This document shows, piece after piece, positions 54,426 through 64,000 of a stretch of 64,000 bases of DNA. The notes beneath the pieces are model-generated. The model was not told where the DNA came from. It was given only the letters and a program-made list of their open reading frames with translations, and did not search any database. The DNA is from Stomoxys calcitrans (lineage: Eukaryota; Arthropoda; Insecta; Diptera; Muscidae), in assembly GCF_963082655.1 (NCBI RefSeq), contig NC_081553.1, positions 189,425,619 to 189,489,618 of the forward strand. Direction: 5' to 3'. Position numbers and translations under genes: made by a program. The first letter of the stretch is position 1. The number at the start of each line of letters is the position of its first letter.

Positions 54426-55494
54426 CTTTTTTTTTGCAGATTATGATTTTAACAACTGTAGGGTAAGTGTTTTTTGCCCGACGCACTTCAAATATAGTAA
54501 TGAAGCTACAATGTCTCTTATTCTATGCTTGGGGGTTTAAAAAGTTAGATAATTTTTTTTCCAAAGGCAGCCACTGTGATATGTTTTTTGTCTCACTTAA
54601 ATATGTAGCACTTTCTTTAGTTAAGTGTTTATTTAACTAGAGTTTGTTGTTGTTGTTGTTGTAAATCTTTAACAAGTCTTCCTGCCCAACTGCCCGCAAA
54701 CCAAGTGAAAGCGTGTGAAATCCTTATGGAAATATATATTTTGTCTACTCCATTTCTTCGTTTTTTGAATACTCCCTGGGATGGAGAGTTGGGGGTTAGC
54801 CACATCCCGATCTACGCACTCATGATTGCACCATTTCCCATTCGCCATAAATTCATAGAAAATACATATATTTCTCTTTTTGTCCATGTCATATCATATT
54901 GTAAAAGCATATGCCAGTGTGGCCCAAACGTAAATACCATAGGAAAAAAACCAAAGGCGAAGAAGAAGAATCACATGATTTATGTGACATTTGTAGCTCC
55001 ATAATAACACCATAGCCATTCACTGGGGAAATGTGGGCGAAGCATTTGAGAAATAAACAAATACTTGTATGTTTAAGTCAAATTACGTCTTGGAAACAAA
55101 TGAATGTATGTCTTCTTTAAAAATGACAAGGGCAGCAAGCATGAGTAGCTAACTATAAAAGGACAAAATTACATTGCCGACTTTTAGGAGCGATAAGGTC
55201 ATTGCAATGTTATTATTAAGAAAAGTTATGCATATATTTCGATTTATTTTTCCGTTGTGTGGAATTATTTTATATAAAATTCATTAAAGTCTATTGAAAT
55301 TTATTTACCAATGTCTTGTAAGCTTGACCACAAGGAGATATTATTTTTGACCATTGTGTCGTATGAGCAATTAGATTTGTTTGTAACACCCATACGCACC
55401 ATTGTTCATTTTGAGTTTTAAATTTTCTTTAAGGAAAGTTTCAAAACATGGATGTTATGTGTAGGGGTTGTGACTAAATTAGTATAGATATTAT
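54426..55494. other. Non-repeat DNA, no gene recognised
   Basis: GTTGTTGTTGTTGTTG at 54646-54661. Minus-strand 72-codon and plus-strand 99-codon frames overlap at 54669-55004 without domains. Confidence 0.4.
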
Positions 55495-55690
55495 TTTACA
55501 TGCCTACCACTATGGAAAGGGGGGGGGGGATTATAATTTTAATTATTTTGGTATTACGTTTGCTATATGCAATATTAATCTTCGCCTTTAAAAGTATAGA
55601 TACTCTTGGTCGTCTTGATGTTCTTTGTAGGTTTGGTAATGCCCTCGTCCTTCTTATCCGATTGTCAGTCTGTCCGTCAGTCTTAAAAAC
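55495..55690 (+). repeat. Left-end fragment of a family A/B-type element
   Basis: CCTACCACTATGGAAAGGGG at 55503, then a conserved spacing to ATACTCTTGGTCGTCTTGAT and TGTCAGTCTGTCCGTCAGTC: the left block of the design with no monomers following. Confidence 0.45.
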
Positions 55691-55811
55691 AAAGCTAAAG
55701 AAATGAGAACTAAAGTAAAGCGTCTGGTTTAAGAATAAGATGAAAACGGTTAAAGGTTGAGAACTTGATCGAGGAATCTGACATCGAAGCTGGGGAGTAC
55801 AAAAAATACAA

Positions 55812-56122
55812 ACAAATTATGCCCATGAACATTCCACTAAGGAACAGGGGCAAACTTCTCACATATCAATGACTGCAGTCCGATTCAAGTTTTAAGCTGA
55901 ATGATGAGGGACCTCCTTTTTACAACCGAGTCCGAAAGGCGTGCCGCAATGCGACACCTCTTTTGAGAGAAGTTTTATATGGCATCGTACCTCACAAATG
56001 TTGCCAGCATTAGGAGGGGAAAACCACTGCTGAAAATTTTTTCTGATGGTCTCGCCAGGATTCGAACCCAGGCGTTCAGCATCATAGGCGGACATCTTAA
56101 CGCCCGCGCTACTGTGGCCTCC
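55812..56122 (-). mobile_element. tRNA-derived SINE, copy S4
   Basis: Reverse: head GGAGGCCACAGTAGCGCGGG at 56122, B box GGTTCGAATCC (about 56060), body and tail ending ATGGGCATAATTTG at 55812. The A box has the changed GTAGCGCGGGCGTTAAG. Well preserved. Confidence 0.85.
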
Positions 56123-56409
56123 ACTGTAGAATAGAAAAATAAAATAGCCGCCGATATGAAGGTCGATAGGAACCGTATGGGGTCAACGATCTTTGAAGAT
56201 GGAGTACGGATCGGATATCGAAAGATGCGGACAATGTGCCACCCAAATGGATACTTGAGAGCTTTGGAAGATATTCGACTTCCAAAGTCTTTGGTTTTAG
56301 CCTTTGGGTCCAAGTGTCTGGGGATTACCAAACCCCAAAAGTCGCCCGAAAGGGACACCATTACACTCTCACTGTCGCACTGTAATGTATATACGCCCCT
56401 TTGGTAGAG
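56123..56409. other. Unassigned DNA
   Basis: GC-moderate sequence with an 83-codon frame (56156-56407) and no known domain. TTGGAAGATATTCGACTTCC at 56264-56283 is a short inverted repeat. Confidence 0.3.
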
Positions 56410-56670
56410 GCCCCTAACTCGGACTGTGTAGTCCTGAAAGGCTTCGAATACATTAAATTTTTTGGTGACAGATCTTGGAGGTAACCAAGTCTTCCGCTCT
56501 CTCTTTTCCCCTTAATCCACTATAGCTTGGCACCCAAACGATACGGATCGTGCCATTATCACAGAAGGCTTTAATATCCTTCTTGCACTCCATGAGTGCC
56601 CGTGAACCTACCGTCTTGTTTGTTATAGGTCCGATGGCCATTTTACTGACCGATAGATATTCACTAACAT
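56410..56670 (-). pseudogene. LINE RNase H C-terminal fragment, reverse
   Basis: 56641-56453 reads MAIGPITNKTVGSRALMECK, then GTIRIVWVPSYSGLRGKERA, EDLV: the last RNase H helix and acidic position (Glu for the usual Asp). Same family as 53403-54190. Confidence 0.7.
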
Positions 56671-56679
56671 CTACATTAG

Positions 56680-56895
56680 ATCCGAAATCGGTGTATATGG
56701 GAGCTATATCAGGTTATAAACCTCTTTGGACGATACTTGGCACAGTTGTTGGAAATCAATGCGAAAAACCTTGTCCAAAATTTCAGCCAAATCGGATAAG
56801 AACTGAGCCCTCTAGAAGCTCCAGAAGTGAAGATCCTGGATCGGTTTATATGGCTGCTATATCAAAACATGGACCGATACAACCCATAGAAGAAT
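56680..56895 (-). repeat. Family A fragment, reverse
   Basis: TATATGGGAGCTATATCAGG, TTGGCACAGTTGTTGG and CCAAAATTTCAGCCAAATCG, then AGCTCCAGAAGTGAAGATCC and TATCAAAACATGGACCGATA: one 153-bp monomer plus part of the next. Confidence 0.7.
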
Positions 56896-58767
56896 GGAGA
56901 ATCAGAGCGGGGGGTGAAAACGACTATCCCTCGCGCAAGTACGTACCTTCGCCAGTCCTAACACACCTGCCGTCAGAACCATTCCGTTCCGTTCACAAAT
57001 CTCAGGAGACATCCAAAAGTATGTTTGCAACATCACCCAGATCACTGAATAAACGCTTACCCAGGCGGGAGAGCCTGCGTCCCTGCAGACCCGGACATGT
57101 GCAGAGCAAGTGCTCGATAGTCGCCTCCTCATAATCATCAAGACAACTCCTCCAGAAGTAATAGTGTGGTATTGCTGTGCGTGCCGTTATGCGGCCTTTG
57201 GCACAATGTCCGGTTGTGATCCCTGTCAATGTGCTAATCGACATCCTATCGGTTATTCCTCCGTCCTCTTCCTATCGATGACAGGCCAGAGCGCCCTTAG
57301 CGGTCCGGCAACCATCCGCTGAGTCCCATCCCGCCACCGTCTCCGCACTGGCCATCTCCTCTACTATGTTCAGTAGTTCGACCAATGATGCGTAGGCGTA
57401 GGCCGGAGACTGGTTCGTCCGGGGCAGACAAAACTCTTCTGGCGCATTAGTCCGCCGCTCGACTACGCCGTCCACGAACCCAAGGCCACAGTGTCCACAT
57501 AAATCCTGAGTTTTTAGGGCGGTAGGTCGTTTAACAGAGTTTCTCTTGAGGCTATTGTAATGACACAGACCTCTGCCTGAAAGACCGTTCACTCGTTCCG
57601 TAGCCAAAGAGACATATCTATGTTGACTGCGTCGGAAATGACCTCCGATCCAGTCCCTGACTCCATTTTGGAGCCATCAGTGAAGATCGAGGTCTCATAC
57701 CCCTCAAACACAGCATTTGCCCTCCATTCATCCCTCTCTGGAAAACGAACTCTGAATGTCCTAATCCTAATCGTACAATTGCCAGATAGTCGGAGATCCT
57801 CCTCAGTCTACCCTCCGCATCAATAGCATTCGGGATGGAACTGTAGCTCCATCCGTCCTTCTTCAACATGCCGATCTCCCTCAACCTATGCACGAGATTG
57901 GCGACGCAGCTTCGAATATAGGCCCCAATGGGTTGCATTTCCAGCATCGCACCCAGACCTGTCTGCAGCGTGGATGTCAATGACTCCAACTCAGGTCTAT
58001 CTCTGAACCTTCCCGAGCTCCCTCGTACCAGTTCTTTTTTCCACAGACCTTCCTATACCAGTGATCCATAGGTCAGTACTGCTTTCAAAAATCATAAATC
58101 ATTTTTGGGGTTACCCCCCACTTCCTACTGAATATTCTTCCACAGAAGTAAAAACGGTACGGCACCTTTCCTCCGTATTCCTTTTCCGGGATAGTTTTGA
58201 ATGAAGAACTGTGCCAAGGTTCTTCCCTTCCTTCGACAGCTGCAGAGTGATTTCGTCCAAGGATGGAAGTATGAACTCAGGTATCTTGTATCTGCGAGTG
58301 TAGAGCACCAGCTACGTCTTCCTTGGGTTGGTCCTAAGCCCACTTCTGGTAGCCCATAGTGAAAATATCTAATTAGCTAATCATCAACAGATGATTCGCT
58401 TAAGCGATTACCGTCGTGCCATCCCCCCGGAGACCCATTAGGATTTCATTTATCACGAAGTTCCACAGAATCGGCGAGAACACCCCACCCTGGGACTTCC
58501 TCTTGTCATTCGTCATCTGACCACACTATCTCCTAAGTTGGCATCAATAATCTTGCCACAAAGCATATTATTAGTGCACTGGGAGATAATAGGGTGGATT
58601 TCCGTGCGATCCAGTACTGCAACTTTTGATTCTATCTCCACGTTACTGAAGGTCCCCCTAATATCCAAGAAGGCCGCTATAGTGTACTCCTTCTGCCGGA
58701 GGAACGTTTCGACACTTCCAGTAACACTTCGTGAAGGGCATGCATGTGAAAATAAATTCATATATAA
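56896..58767 (-). pseudogene. R1/I-type LINE, RT to 3' end, reverse
   Basis: On the minus strand from 58761: FLRQKEYTIAAFLDIRGTFS (RT, Asp retained), VFSPILWNFVINEILMGLRG near 58490-58430, then VIA-stop-ANH, with TAA at the YADD Tyr codon (58400-58402) and the first Asp of the pair changed to Asn. Thumb TRRYKIPEFILPSLDEITLQ (58305 on), a tail domain with SCLDDYEEATIEHLLCTCPG (Cys/His motif, about 57160), and an end near 56900. Several frameshifts. The segment of RT that should precede 58767 lies beyond MITE M4 in the opposite orientation. Confidence 0.8.
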
Positions 58768-59016
58768 TTAGCCGAGACAAGAACCACAAAAGACCCCTAC
58801 ATATGAGATTATGAACTATTTTTTTTTTTTTTGAAAAAGTGTCCCCCGTGTCCTTTTGGCTAAGATGGCCCTTCCAAATTTGGTCAGCAGACAGTTCCCG
58901 GGATGCTCTATCCAGTCATGTAAGACCTGTCTGCTGAAAAAAAATTTGCTTTTGCCTAGAGAAATTTAGTTCATAATTTCACATGTAGGGGGCTTTTGTG
59001 GTTGTTGTCTCTGCTA
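58768..59016. mobile_element. 249-bp MITE with ~49-bp terminal inverted repeats, M4
   Basis: Left TAGCCGAGACAAGAACCACA (58768 on) and right end, read in reverse, TAGCAGAGACAACAACCACA: about 49-bp arms with a few mismatches. The interior contains a T run and GTCAGCAGACAG/CTGTCTGCTGA (58889/58928), a second internal inverted repeat. No coding frame. The family is unknown; a TA duplication is possible because both ends begin TA. Confidence 0.75.
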
Positions 59017-59039
59017 GATATATTCGAATGTATTTTCAC

Positions 59040-59187
59040 ATACATGCCAAGGGCCGTCACCACCGACCTGATTTTGAGGTTGTTGAGGCGTTGTGTCCTA
59101 CGGAAGTTCTCCGGCGTCAGGGCCCTTTTACCTACAGGTCTATCAGTCTTTGCAGTATCTTTAGTGAAAACGATGAAAGTTTAGACT
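59040..59187 (+). pseudogene. Inverted 5' piece of the LINE: RT N-terminal motif
   Basis: Frame reading RHHRPDFEVVEAL and YRSISLCSIFSENDESLD, the LINE RT motif that precedes the palm (RPISL...). It corresponds to sequence missing upstream of the minus-strand LINE at 58767 but is on the plus strand, with MITE M4 between. Short but characteristic. Confidence 0.55.
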
Positions 59188-59214
59188 AATATCGCAATAT
59201 TTCAAAGCTATGGT

Positions 59215-59395
59215 GTGATTGCCACAGTTAGACGGTCACAGGAAGGACAAACGAACTGACATCCTTAACTCGTCTTAAAATTTTATGACAACTAAGAACG
59301 TATATACTTTTGTAGGATAGGAAATATGTGGTATATTGCAATGTTTTGCTAGCCGAGTGACAACATGAATATAGCGATGGTTATAAAAATTCAAC
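59215..59395 (-). repeat. Left-end fragment of an A/B-type element, reverse
   Basis: Reads in reverse from GCGATGGTTATAAAAATTC, with AATATGTGGTATATTGCAATG and ACGTATATACTTTTGTAGG, and the GACGGTCACAGGAAGGACAA block in place of the usual GACGGACGGACA. No monomers left. Confidence 0.45.
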
Positions 59396-59949
59396 TATTG
59401 CACATTTTTTATGCCACACTGAAGTCCCAAATTCCAACATCATTTGACAAAACATTTACACATTCTTTATTTCTGTGGCCTAGTAAATGACGACGAATAA
59501 ATAATAAACATAAATCCAGCCAGGAACTTAATGGCGCAAATTAAGCAGAGCATTGAGGGAAAACACAAAATGATGTCAATCAATTCCTTTAAGTAAATAG
59601 AGAAGAATATGACACATTGGGTGCATTGCATAGGTTTATGACCATCATTATGGCAAATTCAAATTTGCCCACGAGCTTGCAATTAAAGAACAGTGAGAAC
59701 ACTTCTTATATATCACCGAGCGTTTTGTCTGTGAGTGGTGGAGGTATCTTAAATGCGGCTGAAGGTTTCTCTATGTCGCACAGTGGGTTGGAATCGAAAA
59801 ACTTGTAAAAATCTGGCATTTAACAAGGGGTTAAGATAACTCTCTCTCTCTCATCTCTCTGTGAGCTGAGGTGTTAACAAGATAATGTGCAACATTTCAA
59901 GACTCTAGGTGAGCTGCACATTGATTCTAACATCATAACTTTGTCATAA
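59396..59949. other. Non-repeat DNA with a possible SINE remnant
   Basis: 59658-59735 (AAATTTGCCCACGAGCTTGC, then AAAGAACAG...GAGAACACTTCT) resembles the reversed SINE tail region but is diverged. TCTCTCTCTCTC at about 59841-59852. No gene. Confidence 0.35.
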
Positions 59950-60670
59950 AGGTCAATAGGGGGTATATTCATTTAGTCATTCCGTTTGCAACACGTCGAA
60001 ATATCAATTTCCGACCTTACAAAGCATAAATATTTCGGATCGTCGTAAAATTCTAAGACGATTTAACGATGTCAGTGTGTCTGTCCGTCCGTCTGTTGTA
60101 ATCACTCTAGAGCCTTAAAATATTGAGATGCAATTTGGCACAGATATGTCTTTTTGATGCACGCTGGTTAAGTTCTTGAATGGGTCAAATCGGACCATGT
60201 TTGGATATAGCTGCTATATAGACCGATTTTCCGATAAAGGGTCTAATGCCCATAAAAACTTCATTTTTCATTCGATTTTGTTGACAATTTAATAAAGTGA
60301 GTAGTTTTAGGGCTCCCAACATCTGACCCAAATATTGTTCAGATCGGACTAAATTTAAATATAGCTGCCATATAGACCGATCTCCCGATAAAGGGTGTGA
60401 AGACCATAAAAGCTTTATTCATCACCCGATTTTGCTGAAATTTGCAAAAGTGGGTTATTCTAAGACTCCCGATATCTGACCTATATATGGATTAGATCGG
60501 TCCATGTGTAGATATAGCTGCCATATAGACCGATCCCCCGATAAAGGGTCTGAAGCTCATAAAAGGTTTAATTGTAATCCGATTTCGCTGAAAATTGGAA
60601 TAGTGCGTTATTTTTATTGTAGCCTCCTGATATCCGGCCTAAATATGGTTCAGATCAGACTATATTAAAA
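59950..60670 (+). repeat. Family B element, left part, copy B4
   Basis: GGGGGTATATTCATTTAGTC at 59957, the TGTCTGTCCGTCCGTCTG block (about 60079) and about three and a half 153-bp monomers. It is cut at 60671 by family C copy C2. Confidence 0.8.
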
Positions 60671-62971
60671 TACTAGCTGACCCGGGACCGCTCCGCGGCG
60701 TTTTCTTTTACTTTATATGGAACAAAAGTTTTCTTGGAATATTTATATTCGACAATTAAAGATCTTTGAATGAAATTCCATGCTAACTTGACCGACAGTT
60801 TGACAATATAAGTTCCTTTATCTGAATCCCACATGATCTTTATTGGTCTACAAATTTTAGTTTGGATGTAAGGTGTACTCCATTCTTAAAATACTTTATT
60901 TTAGACCGATATTCTAATGATGTCTGATTTAGGGGTGTTTTCGGGGGTAAGGTGGTCCCCCAAACCCTTGGCCCTTAAAAAAGTATCAGCCTCGTGCTCT
61001 TCTCTCAAATACCATTTATTTAAACCCCATATTGCCATTGGTTTAGGGGAGTTTATACGATGAGACGTCCCCCAAACACATGGCCCAAGATTGGTTATCA
61101 AATTTGTTTTTTAATCTCAAATACCTTTCATTTGAGCCAAATATGGGCATGGTCGAAAAATTTTTACCCTCTGGGGGGTGTTTTGGAGAAGGAGTGATGT
61201 CCTAAATACATGGTCCTACATTTGGATATCAAATTCGTGTTCTACTCCCAAATAACTTTATTTGAGCCCCATATTGCGATGGTCAGTAAAAAATTGCTGC
61301 TTGTAGGGTATTTTGGGAATGGGGTAGGCGCCCAGAAAATTGGCCCCGAATGTGGGTATCAATTCTTGCTCTACCCTCCAATACCTTTCATTTAAGCTCT
61401 ACCTTGAGATGGTCGGTAAATATGCCCGATTTAGGGGTGTTTTGGGGAGTGGGGTGGTCCCCTAAATACTAAGCCCTGAAAATATATCAGCAACGTGCTC
61501 TATTTTCATATATTTGAACCCCATATTCCCATTGGCCTCAAAATTGGATATCAAATTCGTTTTCTAATCCCAAATACCATTCACTTAAACCCCTTATTGA
61601 AAAGCCAGCAAATATGTCCGGTTTGGGGTATGGGCCCTAAAAACTATGAATATCGAGCTCCACTGTCTTGAAGACCCAAATTGCCTTGATAAGCAAATTC
61701 GTTCTACTTGGGGGTTGTTTTTGTATTGAAAAGCCAGCAAATATGTCCGATTTGGGGTATGGGCCCTAAAAACTATGAATATCGAGCTCCACTGTCTTGA
61801 AGACCCAAATTGTCTTGGTGAGCAAATTCGTTCTACTTGGGGGTTGTTATGGTGGTGGGACGTCCCCTAGACAATTGGTCCTGAATGTTGATGTCAGATT
61901 CATGGTCTACTCTCAAATACCCTTCATTTAAGCTCCATTTTTATATAGTCGGCAAACATGACCGGTTTTGAGTGGTGTTTTGGGGAATGGACGGCCACTT
62001 AGTGAGTTGGCCTTGAAAATATATATCGGATTCCCATAGACACTTTTCCCAAATATTGATATCACATTCGTGCTTTACTTCCAAAGACCTTTCATTTGAG
62101 CCCCATATTTTTGTGGTCGTAAATTTGTACCCTTTGGGGGATATTTTTGGTGAGAGTCGGCCCCCCAACCACTTGGTCCCATTTTTGGATATCAGATTCG
62201 TATTTTGCATTCAAATACCTTTTTATTTAAACCCCATATTCCCATGGTCAGTAAATAAGTCCTGTTTGAGGGGTGTTTTGGGGAAAGGGTGGACCCCCAG
62301 AAACGTGGTCCCACATTTGGATATCAGATTCGTATTCTACTCGCAAATACCTTTCATTTGAGTCCCATATTGCCATGGTTGGTAAATATGTCCGATTTAG
62401 GGGTGTCTTGGGGGTTGGGGTGGTCTCCCTAGCATTTGGTTCAACAAATGGATATCAGATACGTTTTCTTATTCTAAATACCTTTCATTTGAGTCTTATA
62501 TTGCCATGGTCGGTAAATATGTCCGATTTAGGGGTGTTTTGGGGCTTGGGGTGCTCCCCCTAGCACTTGGTCCGGCAATTGGATATCAGATACGTTTTCT
62601 TATCCTAAATACCTTTCATTTGAGTCCCATATTGTCGTGATTGGTATAAATATATGTTTGGTGGGTTTTAGGGTGGGGCAGCCCCCCTAGGTACCCCATC
62701 TAAAATTTGAATACCAAATTTTTGTTTGTAGGAGAGCACACAAAATATCGCTTAAATCGCACCACCCATCTCCGATATCAGGCGTTTCTGAAAATTAGAG
62801 TAAGGGGGAGAGTCCACACCCCCTTCAGATATCAAAAAATGTAGTACCTTATTTTCACTACCACGGGATCATTATGCACCATCAGCGAACATTTCAAGAA
62901 AATCGGTTCAGCTGTTTCTGTGTCTATAAGGAACACACAAACAAACAAACAAACAAACACAAATTGATTTT
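60671..62971 (+). repeat. Family C interspersed element, copy C2
   Basis: Same start (TACTAGCTGACCCGGGACCG) and same order of monomers as C1. Monomer starts at 62321, 62452 and 62583 are 131 bp apart. Two differences: a 139-bp tandem duplication (61601/61740) absent from C1, and loss of about one monomer near 62030 that C1 keeps. The tail ends (CAAA)n-ATTGATTTT, where family A begins, as in C1. Confidence 0.85.
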
Positions 62972-64000
62972 TATACCCTCCACCATAGGATGGGGGTATA
63001 CTAATTTCGTCATTCTGTTTGTAACTACTCGAAATGTTCGTCCGAGACCCCATAAAGTATATATATTCTTGATCGTCGTGACATTTTATGTCGATCTAGC
63101 CATGTCCGTCCATCTGTCCGTCGAAAGCACGCTAACTTCCGAAGGAGTAAAGTTAGCCGCTTGAAATTTTGCACAAATACTTCTTATTAGTGTAGGTCGG
63201 TTGGTATTGTAAATGGGCTACATTGGTCCATGTTTTGATATACCTGCCATACAAACCGATCTTGGGTCTTGACTTCTTGAGCCTCTAGAGTGCGCAATTC
63301 TTATCCGATTTTGCTAGAGTGCGCAATTATTATCCGATTGGAATGAGTTTTTGCACGTAGTATTCTGTTATGATACCCAACAATTGTGCCAGGTATGGTT
63401 CAAATCGGTCCATAACCTGATATAGGTGCCATATAAACCGATCTGGGGTCTTGACTTCTTGAGCCTCTAGAGGGCGCAATTCTTATCCGATTTGAGTGAA
63501 ATTTTGCATGGCATATTTAATTCTTACTTTCAACAACTGTGTCAAATAATGTTCAAATCGGTTCACAACCTGATATAGCTGTCATATAAACAGATCTGGG
63601 GACTTGACTTCTTGAGCCTCTAGAGGGCGCAAATCTTATCCGATTTGGCTGAAATTTTGCATGGCGTATTTTATTCTTACTTTCAACAACTGTGTTTAAA
63701 TAATGTTCAAATCGGTTCATAACCTGATATAGCTGCCATATAAACCGATCTGGGATTTTGACTTCTTGAGCCTCTAAAGGGCGCAATTCTTATCCGATTT
63801 GGCTGAAATTTTGCATGGCGTATTTTATTCTTACTTTCAACAACTGTGTCAAATAATGTTCAAATCGGTTCATAACCTGATATAGCTGCCATATAAACCT
63901 ATCTGGGATTTTGACTTGTTGAGCCTCTAGAGGTCGCAATTCTTATCCGATTTGGCTGAAATATTGTACGACAGATTCTCTCATGACCATCAATATACCT
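62972..64000 (+). repeat. Family A interspersed element, copy A4 (runs off the window)
   Basis: TATACCCTCCACCATAGGAT at 62972, the CCGTCCATCTGTCCGTCG block, then at least five monomers to the window edge. The first monomer junction is rearranged near 63310 (CTAGAGTGCGCAATT occurs twice). Right end not seen. Confidence 0.85.

Overview
The window looks like nuclear DNA of a higher fly. The many interspersed repeats, the 237-bp mariner-type MITEs, the I-like LINE debris and a Roo-like BEL/Pao retrotransposon suggest a calyptrate (muscid-like) dipteran. That placement is inference, since no host protein-coding gene could be recognised. Composition is AT-rich, and well over half of the window is transposable-element sequence in nested layers. 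It could be a very long intron or intergenic/heterochromatic DNA.

Layout. 1-2.95 kb: two paralogous non-repeat segments, each ending in the same short block (a CRE-type TGACGTCA, then GTAAGT). They are candidate duplicated first exons. 4.2-8.2 kb: a 4-kb array of a 29-bp AT-rich satellite with internal higher-order duplications and an inverted junction at its left edge. 8.2-12.9 kb: repeat fragments, a tRNA-derived SINE, a 237-bp MITE and LINE debris. 12.4-25.1 kb: a four-level nest, LINE > family C > family A > BEL/Pao. The BEL/Pao element (16472-24829) is the best-preserved object here. It has two 477-bp LTRs with no visible difference, a 4-bp target duplication and one uninterrupted 2390-codon frame that encodes Gag, protease, reverse transcriptase, RNase H, integrase and a C-terminal envelope-like domain. 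25-35 kb: LINE RNase H pieces, 153-bp-monomer elements, a pair of sharp hairpins, a long fold-back and a second MITE. 35-49 kb: several broken LINEs, SINEs, one dead mariner-type transposase gene and a third MITE. 49-64 kb: more 153-bp-monomer elements, an inverted LINE, a MITE with ~49-bp terminal repeats, and a second C+A composite that runs off the end.

Three interspersed families (called A, B and D here) share one plan: subterminal inverted repeats, a core of tandem ~153-bp monomers, and in A and B a GC-rich hairpin next to one end, with T-rich flanks. This resembles the Helentron-associated (DINE-1-like) design. Family C has ~131-bp monomers and different ends. Apart from the BEL/Pao element, none of the coding remnants appears intact, and the mobile families do not form a pathway. 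They record successive waves of insertion whose relative order can be read from the nesting.
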